Shown here piece after piece: positions 54,809-62,790 of a DNA stretch of 64,000 nucleotides. The notes beneath the pieces were generated by a model that did not search any database, was not told the DNA's origin, and saw nothing but the letters and a program-made list of their open reading frames with translations. Positions within the stretch are counted from its first letter, which is position 1. Each line of letters starts with the position of its first letter. Both the position numbers and the translations under genes were made by a program. Source of the stretch: Brevibacterium ravenspurgense (GTDB lineage: Bacteria > Actinomycetota > Actinomycetes > Actinomycetales > Brevibacteriaceae); contig NZ_LQQC01000010.1 of the NCBI RefSeq assembly GCF_001584615.1, forward strand, positions 62,001 to 126,000. The letters run 5' to 3'.

Positions 54809-55413
54809 CGCCTGCGTCCCGGGAAGGGACTGACTCCTTCGGGCATGGGTGGAAGGCCCGCCACGGTCATGATGAGCTCGACCCACGCTTCAACGTGTTC
54901 GGAAATGTCTGCGGGATCCTCAAGCACTGGGGTCCACGATGCACGCAGTTCAAGGTCGACGGTCGTCGGCCGCTGCGCGAGGGTTCCGAAGCTTTCGGAT
55001 ATGACTTTCGTGGTTGTGCCGCCGACGGCGGTCACATCGCAGTCGCGCCCGTCCAGGGCGTCTGTCAGCCACGTCCACGCAACGTGGCCGAGCATCGGCT
55101 CGGCGGCCAGTTCGTCTTCGAGTTCCGCACGGATATAGGACACGATCCTGAACGGCCCCTGCCATTCTTCCGGTGCTGCCGGGTCGTAGAGGACGACGAT
55201 TCGGCCGGTCGCGAGGTCGTCAACGGCGTCGTCTTCGAGGAACGTGCCCTCGGCTGTGACCTGGGCGGAGAAAGCGACGGCCCACGGTGCTAGCCGGCCG
55301 GGTGCGGCGATTTCTTCGATCCTCACCTGCGGGGTCGACTGCACGGCCCGGAGAGCCTCGGCGAGTGTCGCGAAGGCCTTGGGCGTGCGATTGATGGGAA
55401 CAGGCTGGACCAC
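54805..55413 (-). CDS. DUF3000 protein
   Basis: DUF3000 is an actinobacterial family of unknown function, often between hemE and an RNase D/HRDC gene. The 202-residue protein contains EIAAPGRLAPWAVAFSAQV, GRIVVLYDP, FRIVSYIRAELEDELAAEPMLGHVAWTWLTDAL, and GGTTTKVISESFGTL. GTG 55413 is chosen from the -10 hexamer TACCGT 7 nt upstream and the beginning of similarity; codons up to 55542 are not conserved and run into the divergent gene. No membrane segment or catalytic motif is evident. Confidence 0.88.
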   Translation of the reverse strand: MVQPVPINRTPKAFATLAEALRAVQSTPQVRIEEIAAPGRLAPWAVAFSAQVTAEGTFLEDDAVDDLATGRIVVLYDPAAPEEWQGPFRIVSYIRAELEDELAAEPMLGHVAWTWLTDALDGRDCDVTAVGGTTTKVISESFGTLAQRPTTVDLELRASWTPVLEDPADISEHVEAWVELIMTVAGLPPMPEGVSPFPGRRR

Positions 55414-55420
55414 GCCCTCA

Positions 55421-55426
55421 ACGGTA
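55421..55426 (-). promoter_or_regulatory. Leaderless promoter (-10 TACCGT) of the DUF3000-HRDC operon
   Basis: Minus-strand TACCGT, 7-nt spacer, GTG 55413. Confidence 0.45.
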
Positions 55427-55516
55427 GACAGCGCGGCGGGGCAGGCGAAGCTCCCACGCCGGGCGGATGGAATACTCGGGGGTCGAAGTGCCTTGAACCG
55501 TCGGAAGGAGTACACA

Positions 55517-56002
55517 GTGTCTGTTGAACCTGAAGACTTCAAAAGCGCTTTTGCCGATCACCCGGCCGGAGTGTGCATCATCACCGCAGACAGCGGTGAC
55601 GGTCCGTTCGGGCTGACGGCCTCCTCGGTGGCCAGCGTGTCGCTCGACCCGCCTTCGCTCCTGTTCTCCGTCACGAAGGCCAGGGGAGCGGCCGGTCATG
55701 TTCTCGACGCTCCGCGCTTTGCCGTCAACATGCTCCACGCGGGGCATTCGGAGCTTGCCGTTCAGTTCGCCATGCCCGGCGGGGAGCGCTTTTCGGCCCG
55801 CCAGAACTGGACGTATATGGATGATGGGGTCCCGGTGCTCGATGACGCGCACTCCGTGTTTGTGTGTTCCCACTACGGCAGGCTGCCGGTTGGGGAATCG
55901 ACGGTGGTCGTGGGAGAAGTGGAAGACATCGTGCGCAGGCCACAGGGCATTCCTATGGTCTATCACCAACGCCGCTTCCACGACCTCGGCAAACTCCTGT
56001 GA
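55517..56002 (+). CDS. Flavin reductase family protein (FMN-binding split barrel)
   Basis: This 161-residue protein belongs to the flavin reductase-like group that binds FMN and reduces free flavin or serves a two-component monooxygenase. Key parts are FADHPAGVCIITADSGDGPFGLTASSVASVSLDPPSLLFSV, APRFAVNMLHAGHSELA, and the C-terminal GEVEDIVRRPQGIPMVYHQRRFHDLG. GTG 55517 has GGAAGGAG 6 nt upstream. It stands just before hemE and is divergent from DUF3000. A partner oxygenase is not in the window. Confidence 0.85.
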   Translation: MSVEPEDFKSAFADHPAGVCIITADSGDGPFGLTASSVASVSLDPPSLLFSVTKARGAAGHVLDAPRFAVNMLHAGHSELAVQFAMPGGERFSARQNWTYMDDGVPVLDDAHSVFVCSHYGRLPVGESTVVVGEVEDIVRRPQGIPMVYHQRRFHDLGKLL

Positions 56003-56067
56003 CGAGGTGCCGGTCACACCTTCGCGGTATGACCGTGACCGGTGTCCCGGATGGGCTCAGCATCTGA

Positions 56068-56073
56068 GACGAT
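56068..56073 (+). promoter_or_regulatory. Leaderless promoter (-10 GACGAT) of hemE
   Basis: GACGAT, spacer AGGGGC (6 nt), ATG 56080. The first base departs from TANNNT; the AGGGG lies too close to the ATG for a normal ribosome site. Confidence 0.35.
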
Positions 56074-56079
56074 AGGGGC

Positions 56080-57123
56080 ATGGCTACAACTTTCGAGCGG
56101 GCGGCAACCGGCCGTCCTGTATCGCGCACACCCGTCTGGTTTATGCGGCAGGCAGGCAGGTCTCTGCCGGAGTACCTCAAACTGCGTGAGGGCACCTCGA
56201 TGCTGGAGTCGTGCCGCCGCCCAGACATGGTCACCGAAATCACGATGCAGCCGGTCCGCCGTCACGGCGTTGACGCTGCGATCTTCTTTTCCGACATCGT
56301 CGTTCCGCTGCAGGCGGCTGGTGTTGGCGTGGAGATCAAACCCGGTGTTGGGCCGGTCATGGATCAGCCCATCTGTCGGGCTGAGGACATTGACGCCCTG
56401 CCAGAGCTGACTCCGGATGACATTCCCGACATTGTCGAATCGGTGCGCGGAATTGTTGAGCAGCTTCCCGAAGACACTCCGCTCATCGGCTTTGCCGGCG
56501 CACCGTTTACGCTGGCCAGCTACCTCATTGAGGGCGGTCCGTCGAAGAATCACGAAAAGACGAAGGCCATGATGGTCGGCGCTCCTGAACTGTTCGACCG
56601 TCTGCTGAGCAAGCTCGACGTCATGTCGGAGCTGTTCATCCGCACGCAGGTTGAGGCCGGCGCGAGCGCTTTCCAGGTGTTCGACTCCTGGGCGGGCTAC
56701 CTGTGTGAGGAGGACTACCGTCGTTATGTTCTGCCGCACACGCAGCGTCTTTTCTCCGGCCTTTCTGATCTGGATGTTCCCAGCATTCACTTCGGTGTGC
56801 AGACTGGTGAGCTGCTGACCGCTATGTCGGAGGCCGGTTCGACCGCCGTCGGCGTCGACTTCCGCGTTGACCTGGCCGAGGGCATTAAGCGAATCCAGCC
56901 GCATCAGGCCTTGCAGGGCAACCTGGATCCCGCGATGCTGTTCGCTCCGTGGGAGGCTCTGCAGGAGCGGATCGAGTCGATTGTCCGCAAGGGGCTCGAA
57001 GCTCCCGGCTTTGTGTTCAACCTGGGTCACGGCGTGCTGCCGAACACCGATCCCGAGGTGCCGGGGCGGGTTGTTCGGGAAGTCCACCGGATCTCGGAAC
57101 AGGTTCTGGCTGAAAAGGCATGA
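56080..57123 (+). CDS. hemE: Uroporphyrinogen decarboxylase
   Basis: HemE decarboxylates uroporphyrinogen III to coproporphyrinogen III. The 347-residue protein opens with the signature RTPVWFMRQAGRSLPEY and has FFSDIVVPLQAAGVGVEI with the catalytic Asp, GFAGAPFTLASYLIEGG, and VFDSWAGYL. The final GFVFNLGHGVLPNTDPE is typical. It begins the hemE-hemY-hemQ operon; its stop overlaps hemY by 4 nt. Confidence 0.97.
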   Translation: MATTFERAATGRPVSRTPVWFMRQAGRSLPEYLKLREGTSMLESCRRPDMVTEITMQPVRRHGVDAAIFFSDIVVPLQAAGVGVEIKPGVGPVMDQPICRAEDIDALPELTPDDIPDIVESVRGIVEQLPEDTPLIGFAGAPFTLASYLIEGGPSKNHEKTKAMMVGAPELFDRLLSKLDVMSELFIRTQVEAGASAFQVFDSWAGYLCEEDYRRYVLPHTQRLFSGLSDLDVPSIHFGVQTGELLTAMSEAGSTAVGVDFRVDLAEGIKRIQPHQALQGNLDPAMLFAPWEALQERIESIVRKGLEAPGFVFNLGHGVLPNTDPEVPGRVVREVHRISEQVLAEKA

Positions 57124-58535
57124 CCGGACGCTCCGCTGTCGTCATTGGGGCCGGGATCTCCGGCCTGACCGCCGCCTATGAGTATCTGCAGTACTCGCCG
57201 GGCAGTTCTGTCACGGTGTACGAGGCGTCTGACCGCTTGGGCGGTCTGCTGAAGTCTTCGACACTGGGCGGGGCTGTTGAGTCGGCTGACGTCGGTGCCG
57301 AGGCGAGCCTCTATGTGCGGCCGGAAACCCGGGGCCTTGCCGAGCGCCTGGGTTTGGAAGCCGTGTATCCGTCCCGCGAGCACTCTTCGCAGCTGTTTGT
57401 GGGCGGGCGAATGCAGGCCATGCCCAAGGGCACCCTCATGGGCGTGCCGGGGGACCCCCGCGCGCTTGAGGGAATCCTGAGCGCCGATGAGATCGCCAGA
57501 GCTGAAGCCGAACAGCTGACCCCCGCCGGTGCTGACGATGTGTCGGTCGGTGATTTCATTGCCTCCCGCCTGGGGGATGCTGTCGTCGACAAGGTGCTCG
57601 ACCCGCTCATCGGCGGCGTGTACTCGGGTCGCTGCCGCGACCTGTCGATGCAGGCGACCGTCCCGGCGCTGCTGCAGGCTCACCGCAACGGCACCTCGGT
57701 GCTTGAGACCGTCAGGGACGCGCTTGCCGCCCGCACCGCCACCTCGGGAGCGAATGTTCCCGGCACTCAGAAGAAGTCCGCACCGCCCGTGTTCATGACT
57801 CTGCGCGGCGGGATCAGCGCTCTGATCACGGCTCTTGCCGAAGATGTGCGCAGTCGTGGTGGGCAGATCAATACGGGTGCGCAGGCTGTGTCCGCGAACA
57901 GAGCAGACGACGGCTGGCAGGTGCTGTTCGCCGGTGGCGAGCAGGTGCGCGCCGACGATCTCATCATTGCCGTGCCCGCTTACGCGGCAGCGGAGATTCT
58001 GCGGGGCGAGGCGCCCCGGGCCGCGCAGCTGCTGGCAGAGGTGCCCTATGCCAGTTCGGCCGTCATCACGGCGGTCCTCGACCTTGCTGAGCCCCTTGGC
58101 GGCAGCGGGTTCCTCATCCCGCCTACGGAAGACCGCTTCATCAAGGCCTCCACCTACGCGTCAAACAAATGGCCGTGGCTGGACGACGTCCTGCCTGAAG
58201 GCCGTGCTGTTGTGCGCATGAGTGTGGGCCGCTTCGGCGATGCCCCCGATGTATGGGAGCAGTTGGACGATGACGAACTTGCCAGCCGCGCGTGGGCGGA
58301 CTGGCTCGACATCACCGGCAGGAACGACACCGCTGAGCACCTCGAAGTCCAGCGGTGGCAGGACAGTCTGCCTCAATTCACCCCGGGACACTTTGCCCGC
58401 GTGGCGGACATCGACCGCGCGACATCTGAGATCCCCGGCCTGGCGCTGGTCGGAAACGTGTACGAAGGTGTAGGACTGCCGGCGTGCATATCCCGAGCGC
58501 AGAACGAAATCCATCGCATGAGCGAGAAAGGCTGA
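57120..58535 (+). CDS. hemY: Coproporphyrinogen III oxidase CgoX (HemY family)
   Basis: This FAD enzyme oxidises coproporphyrinogen III to coproporphyrin III with oxygen. The 471-residue protein starts with the dinucleotide-binding VVIGAGISGLTAAYEYL and VYEASDRLGGLLKS, has FITLRGGISALITAL-like central motif (FMTLRGGISALITAL), and ends with the FAD-binding GLALVGNVYEGVGLPACISRA. The name CgoX rather than protoporphyrinogen oxidase rests on the adjacent hemQ gene. It overlaps hemE by 4 nt and precedes hemQ by 2 nt. Confidence 0.94.
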   Translation: MTGRSAVVIGAGISGLTAAYEYLQYSPGSSVTVYEASDRLGGLLKSSTLGGAVESADVGAEASLYVRPETRGLAERLGLEAVYPSREHSSQLFVGGRMQAMPKGTLMGVPGDPRALEGILSADEIARAEAEQLTPAGADDVSVGDFIASRLGDAVVDKVLDPLIGGVYSGRCRDLSMQATVPALLQAHRNGTSVLETVRDALAARTATSGANVPGTQKKSAPPVFMTLRGGISALITALAEDVRSRGGQINTGAQAVSANRADDGWQVLFAGGEQVRADDLIIAVPAYAAAEILRGEAPRAAQLLAEVPYASSAVITAVLDLAEPLGGSGFLIPPTEDRFIKASTYASNKWPWLDDVLPEGRAVVRMSVGRFGDAPDVWEQLDDDELASRAWADWLDITGRNDTAEHLEVQRWQDSLPQFTPGHFARVADIDRATSEIPGLALVGNVYEGVGLPACISRAQNEIHRMSEKG

Positions 58536-58537
58536 TA

Positions 58538-59248
58538 ATGCGCGAATACCAAGAACCCTCACAGGAACAGATCGACCAGGCCAACGACGAAATCCGCTAC
58601 CTCGGCTATTCCGTCTTCGCCGCCAGCGGTGACCTCCCCGAGGGTGACCGCCAGCAGCTTGCCGGTGAGGTCCTTGAGCAGCTGGACGAACTCAAAGCGG
58701 AAGGCCTGACCGTCCGCGGAACCTACGATGTTTCGGCACTGCGCGCTGACGCCGACATCATGTTCTGGTGGATCGCACCGAAGGTCGAAACCCTCCAGAA
58801 GGCCTACTCGATTGTTCGCCGCTCAACACTCGGCGCGATCCTCGAACCCGTGTGGTCGGTTGTCGGTCTGCACCGCCCCGCAGAGTTCAACCGCCGTCAC
58901 ATCCCAGCGTTCATGACGGACGAAACACCGCTGGACTACCTGTGCGTGTACCCGTTCGTGCGCAGCTACGACTGGTACATCCTCAAAGCCGAAGACCGTT
59001 CGAAGATGCTGCGCGACCACGGTATGGCAGCTGCGGGCTACAAGGACATCAAAGCGCACACGGTGTCGTCGTTCGCTCTGGGCGACTACGAATTCCTGCT
59101 GGGCTTCGAAGCCGACCAGCTGCACCGTCTGGTCGACATGATGCGCGACCTGCGCGCCACCGAGGCTCGCCTGCACGTGCGCGAAGAAATTCCGTTCTAC
59201 ACGGGACCGCGCCGCGAACTGGCTGACATCATCGCCGACTGGCGCTGA
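58538..59248 (+). CDS. hemQ: Coproheme decarboxylase ChdC (HemQ)
   Basis: ChdC turns coproheme into haem b by two oxidative decarboxylations with hydrogen peroxide. The 236-residue chlorite-dismutase-fold protein has YLGYSVFAASGDLP, DIMFWWIAPKVETLQKAYS, and the active-site block LCVYPFVRSYDWY with the catalytic Tyr, then KAHTVSSFALGDYEFLLGFE. ATG 58538 starts 2 nt after hemY. The operon ends in a strong terminator. It supplies haem for cytochrome bd, encoded at 31-34 kb. Confidence 0.95.
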   Translation: MREYQEPSQEQIDQANDEIRYLGYSVFAASGDLPEGDRQQLAGEVLEQLDELKAEGLTVRGTYDVSALRADADIMFWWIAPKVETLQKAYSIVRRSTLGAILEPVWSVVGLHRPAEFNRRHIPAFMTDETPLDYLCVYPFVRSYDWYILKAEDRSKMLRDHGMAAAGYKDIKAHTVSSFALGDYEFLLGFEADQLHRLVDMMRDLRATEARLHVREEIPFYTGPRRELADIIADWR

Positions 59249-59283
59249 TCCCCGTTGACCCCAAGCAGCGCCAAGCGCTGACC

Positions 59284-59326
59284 GAATGACTGTGGCCGCC
59301 GGATACTCCGGCGGCCACAGTCATTC
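59284..59326 (+). terminator. Terminator after the hemE-hemY-hemQ operon
   Basis: Perfect 19-bp stem (59284-59302 with 59308-59326) and ATACT loop. No T tract follows, as is common in actinobacteria. It may also end msrB transcripts coming from the other side. Confidence 0.85.
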
Positions 59327-59386
59327 CCACAGCCCAACCCGGCCCCAGCACCTGAGGCCAGACAGAACCAGGTGAGCTCCGCCTCG

Positions 59387-59788
59387 TCAGTCCTCCACGA
59401 GTTCCAGACAGATGGAGTTGATGCAGTACCGCGCATCGGTCGGGGTCGGAAAGCCCTCACCGTAGAAGACGTGGCCCAGGTGGCTGTCGCAGGCGGCACA
59501 CCGCACCTCGGTGCGGACCATTCCCATTGATTCGTCGCGGATGTAGCGCACGCGGTCTTCAGCCAGCGGTGCATAGAACGCCGGCCAGCCGCACTGGGCA
59601 TCAAACTTCGTATCCGAGGTGAACAGCTCCGCCCCGCACGCCCGGCACAGATAGCGGCCTTCGCGGAACACCCCGTCGTACTCACCGGTGAACGGCCGTT
59701 CCGTTCCACCCTGGCGAAGCACAGCGAACTCCTCCGGGGAGAGAATCTCCTGCCAATCCTGTTCTGTTCTGTTTGCTGCGTCAGCCAT
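59387..59788 (-). CDS. msrB: Peptide-methionine (R)-S-oxide reductase
   Basis: MsrB repairs methionine-R-sulfoxide in proteins. The 133-residue enzyme has the zinc ligands in CRACGAEL and CAACDSHLGHV, the substrate region FDAQCGWPAF, and the catalytic Cys in RYCINSICLEL. ATG 59788 has CAGGAG upstream. It is divergent from the hydrolase gene; a minus-strand TACAGT (59824-59829) is a possible -10. Confidence 0.95.
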   Translation of the reverse strand: MADAANRTEQDWQEILSPEEFAVLRQGGTERPFTGEYDGVFREGRYLCRACGAELFTSDTKFDAQCGWPAFYAPLAEDRVRYIRDESMGMVRTEVRCAACDSHLGHVFYGEGFPTPTDARYCINSICLELVED

Positions 59789-59865
59789 GTCAGCTCCTGT
59801 TCTTTGTGTGCCGGTGATGACTCAACTGTAGAAAACTGTGTTCGGTGCGAAGAATTCCGGCCACG

Positions 59866-59896
59866 TTGGCACACCGGCGTCAGCCGACCCTAAACT
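59866..59896 (+). promoter_or_regulatory. Candidate promoter of the membrane-anchored hydrolase gene
   Basis: TTGGCA (59866-59871), 19 nt, TAAACT (59891-59896); a strong AGGAGGT follows before GTG 59917. Confidence 0.4.
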
Positions 59897-59916
59897 GTTC
59901 TGCAGGAGGTAACCAG

Positions 59917-61146
59917 GTGGCACAGCCTATCCAGTCCAAGACAGCACGAGCCCTGGCAGCGGGGCTCGGCATCGGCATCGGGATCGGTGCTCTTGTCTCG
60001 ATTGCCTCTTCCGGGCTTGCCGTCTACTTCGCACGGAAAGTCGTCACACCCGGAAAAGCCAAAAACGATGTGCGGATCCTACACGTCGAGGGTTTCGACG
60101 ACGACATGATCATCCACCTGGAAGCAACGCCGGACACTCTGGTTCCCGGAACATACGGCCTGTACTTCGGCAATGGCACCGACGAAGGCTTCGCCCGCAT
60201 CGGCGATCTCATTGAATACGACCCCGTTTCCGCAACCGTCAGCCGGAAAGTCGACACAGTGCTGCGCGGGGACATCCGTCACGCTTCCGTGGGTCGGTGG
60301 ACGGGAACCGTCCACATGGGGCCAGAAGACCTCTACCTTCCGTGCGAAAACATCGTCATCAGCTCTGATGTTGGGGCGCTGCCGTCGTGGTTCCTGCCGA
60401 CCACCGCGGCACAGCCGTCAGACACGTGGGCCATCCTGATCCACGGCCGAGGCGGAACTCGCCGGGAAACGCTGCGTGCGGCTGCCGTTCTTGATCGGGT
60501 GGGGATTCCGTCAATCGCCATGTCCTATCGCAACGACCCGGAAGCTGAACGCCACCAGACATACGGCCTGGGGGATACCGAATGGCTTGACGTTGACCGT
60601 GCAATTGACTTCGCCCTGGCCAACGGGGCGCGCAGGATCGTGCTGTTCGGATGGTCGATGGGTGCCGCAATTGCGTTCCAGACCGCATCCCGGGGCCGTC
60701 ACGCAGACAGCATCGTCGCCATGGTGCTCGACGGACCCGTGGTCGACTGGTATGACGTTCTGGACCACCAGGCCCGGCTCAACCTGCTGCCCACCCCGAT
60801 TGCCAGGCTGACGCTGCAGATGATCACCCAGCCGTGGGCGCGCAGACTCACCGGTCTGGAAACGCCTTTGGACCTTGACCGCATGGACTGGGTCAAGCGC
60901 GCGGCCGACCTGAGAGTCCCCACACTGCTCATCCACTCCGAAGATGACGAATTCGTGCCGGTGGGGCCGTCGCGTGCGCTCGCCGGCTTCCGTCGGGACC
61001 TCGTGACAATGCCGCGCTACACAAAAGCGCGGCACACCAAGGAATGGAATGTGGATCGGCTCGCGTGGGAAGACGACGTGGCGCGTTTCCTACGCAGTCT
61101 GGAAACCCAGGCGCAGCATGAGGGTGCTGTCGCCTTCGACGGCTGA
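59917..61146 (+). CDS. Membrane-anchored alpha/beta hydrolase
   Basis: The 409-residue protein has a single N-terminal membrane helix (about 10-40). A beta-rich segment of unknown role (about 50-165) follows, then an alpha/beta hydrolase domain with the oxyanion loop HGRGGTRRETL, nucleophile elbow LFGWSMGAA (Ser), the acid in HSEDDEFVPVG and the His in ARHTKEWNVD. The triad is complete; the substrate is unknown, esterase or lipase being likely. GTG 59917 has AGGAGGT 7 nt upstream; in-frame codons to 59845 lack support. Its last 57 bp overlap the 3' end of the convergent RibD-like gene. Confidence 0.85.
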   Translation: MAQPIQSKTARALAAGLGIGIGIGALVSIASSGLAVYFARKVVTPGKAKNDVRILHVEGFDDDMIIHLEATPDTLVPGTYGLYFGNGTDEGFARIGDLIEYDPVSATVSRKVDTVLRGDIRHASVGRWTGTVHMGPEDLYLPCENIVISSDVGALPSWFLPTTAAQPSDTWAILIHGRGGTRRETLRAAAVLDRVGIPSIAMSYRNDPEAERHQTYGLGDTEWLDVDRAIDFALANGARRIVLFGWSMGAAIAFQTASRGRHADSIVAMVLDGPVVDWYDVLDHQARLNLLPTPIARLTLQMITQPWARRLTGLETPLDLDRMDWVKRAADLRVPTLLIHSEDDEFVPVGPSRALAGFRRDLVTMPRYTKARHTKEWNVDRLAWEDDVARFLRSLETQAQHEGAVAFDG

Positions 61147-61860
61147 CAACAGGCGCAGGTCGGCGGGGCCGTCCAGTTCGACCTGACCGAGGATGCCCGG
61201 CCCATCGCCGCCCACCAGCAGCGGGCTGGTGGTCACGCACATTTCATCAATGGCGCCCGCGGCTGCCCATGCGCCCAGCAGGGACGGGCCGCCTTCACAC
61301 AGGGCGCGCTTGAATCCGCGCTGGGCCAGTGCCGTCAGCACTGTGTGCGGGTCAGCGGTGTCAACGCGGATGACTTCGTCAAGACTGCTGCGCAGCCGCT
61401 GCAGAACCTCGGCATCCTCAGTTGTTGTGAACACGATGATGCGGCCGCTGCCGGCAGAGACCAGGTGTTCGATGTCGAGGTTCCCTGAGCCGGTGATGAT
61501 CGCCAGCACCGGGGCTGGTTCCTGTCCGCGGGCCTGCCGGGCTTCAGCAAAGCGCTGACGCGCGGGCAGACGTGTGTAGCCCTCTTCGCGGACAGTGGAC
61601 GCACCGACGATGACAACATCGGCCAGGGAGCGCAGGACGGCAAAGACGCGTTTGTCCGAGGGGCTGGAGATGGTTCCTGACAGTCCGTCCGCGCCTGCGA
61701 TCTTGCCGTCGAGGCTTTGCACCATGTTCGACTGTACGCGTGGGCGATCCGATGGAATCGCGGTCGAATCGTAGAGTTCGGTCAGGACTTCTTCCTGCGG
61801 GTCGGGTGCGAGGTCGACAGGCGAGGGGAAGATCTGCTGCAAGTGCTGTGAGGCGGCCAC
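61090..61860 (-). CDS. RibD C-terminal-domain (pyrimidine/dihydrofolate reductase-like) protein
   Basis: The 256-residue protein has the RibD_C / DHFR-like fold: RPRVQSNMVQSLDGKIAGADG, LRSLADVVIVGASTVREEGY, ALCEGGPSLLGAWAAAGAIDEMCVTTSPLLVGG. The position near msrB matches M. tuberculosis Rv2671, a RibD-like reductase able to reduce dihydrofolate; the natural substrate here is unknown. No deaminase domain is present, so it is not a full RibD. GTG 61860 lies 10 nt after the L,D-transpeptidase stop, with no ribosome site; AAGAGT 6 nt upstream could be a leaderless -10. Confidence 0.82.
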   Translation of the reverse strand: MAASQHLQQIFPSPVDLAPDPQEEVLTELYDSTAIPSDRPRVQSNMVQSLDGKIAGADGLSGTISSPSDKRVFAVLRSLADVVIVGASTVREEGYTRLPARQRFAEARQARGQEPAPVLAIITGSGNLDIEHLVSAGSGRIIVFTTTEDAEVLQRLRSSLDEVIRVDTADPHTVLTALAQRGFKRALCEGGPSLLGAWAAAGAIDEMCVTTSPLLVGGDGPGILGQVELDGPADLRLLSAVEGDSTLMLRLGFQTA

Positions 61861-61870
61861 GAACAGACTC

Positions 61871-62677
61871 TTAACGTGCGAGGAAGTCAGCGCTGCCCAT
61901 GGCGATCATGGGGTTCTTGTCGGGGTCGAGTGCCTTGAGGATGGTCCCCATGTCTTCGCGGTCGACGGTCACGCAGCCGTGGGTGCTGTTTCCGTGGTCG
62001 ACGTGCAGCCAGATGCCGCCGCCGGGGGCTTTGCCCTGCGGGCGGGTGCGGTCGGTGGGCGGAACCCCCGTTTTGCGGTTGTAGTCGATTGCGAGCACGT
62101 AGTCGTAGACCTGCGTGTAGTCGTCTCCGTAGACGGCCTCCGCGCTGCCGCGCAGGCTCTTGTCCTGTGTGTAGGGCATCTTCGTGCCCGGGTCGGGCAG
62201 GTAGCCGCCTGCATCAGTGAGCGTGAAGACTCCCGCAGGGGTCGACAGGTCGCCTTCTTTGCGCTTTTCCTTCCACCCGGCTTCGCCGTTGTGTCCGGCA
62301 AACGACAGCTTCTGCTGCCAGCCGCCATCAGTGCGCTCATACAGGGTTGTCGTGACGGCGGTGTCTTTGTTCTTCGGACTTGAAGACACGATCACCTGTT
62401 GGGTGTCCTGGGGAATCTGGGCGGCCGTTTTGGGGCCCAGCTGGGGGATTGAGGTGTGGACTTCGCTGCTGTCACCGCCGCGGATGTGCAGAACGGGTGC
62501 GGAAAAATCGCCGGGTGTGCGCAGGGTGGGCGCGGTGAGCTGATCGCCTTCGGCGATCGCCGGGGTCGACTGGTTGGCGGCTGCTACAGCCAGTGCAAGC
62601 GCACCGGCAAGAACACCGGCCGCTGGAATTATCCACCACGGCTTCGCGGATGGCGAGTTCGATCGCGCGTTGTCCAT
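61871..62677 (-). CDS. L,D-transpeptidase family protein (YkuD-like)
   Basis: The 268-residue protein has an N-terminal membrane anchor (about 13-34), a variable extracytoplasmic segment (35-95), and an L,D-transpeptidase-like domain. The domain has DLSTPAGVFTL, AIDYNRKTGVPP and the catalytic motif IWLHVDHGNSTHGCVTV, with Cys at 235 and His in HVDHG and STHGC. These enzymes form 3-3 peptidoglycan cross-links or attach proteins; this subgroup is close to the extracytoplasmic 'L,D-peptidoglycan transpeptidase YkuD' relatives of unknown substrate. ATG 62677 is chosen from the -10 GATACT 7 nt upstream. Confidence 0.85.
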   Translation of the reverse strand: MDNARSNSPSAKPWWIIPAAGVLAGALALAVAAANQSTPAIAEGDQLTAPTLRTPGDFSAPVLHIRGGDSSEVHTSIPQLGPKTAAQIPQDTQQVIVSSSPKNKDTAVTTTLYERTDGGWQQKLSFAGHNGEAGWKEKRKEGDLSTPAGVFTLTDAGGYLPDPGTKMPYTQDKSLRGSAEAVYGDDYTQVYDYVLAIDYNRKTGVPPTDRTRPQGKAPGGGIWLHVDHGNSTHGCVTVDREDMGTILKALDPDKNPMIAMGSADFLAR

Positions 62678-62684
62678 GCAGCCC

Positions 62685-62690
62685 AGTATC
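62685..62690 (-). promoter_or_regulatory. Leaderless promoter (-10 GATACT) of the L,D-transpeptidase gene
   Basis: Minus-strand GATACT, 7-nt spacer, ATG 62677; no ribosome site. Confidence 0.45.
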
Positions 62691-62777
62691 TCATTCCGAA
62701 CGTGCAAGATGGTGGACCGGGCGTGTCTGCAGTAGGTGCGCGGTTCTGCCGAAAGCCTGCCGTACGGCAGTGTCGGC

Positions 62778-62783
62778 TAGACT
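62778..62783 (+). promoter_or_regulatory. Leaderless promoter (-10 TAGACT) of the DUF6636-type gene
   Basis: TAGACT, 7-nt spacer, ATG 62791. It fixes the start within a longer open frame. Confidence 0.55.
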
Positions 62784-62790
62784 GCACCGC

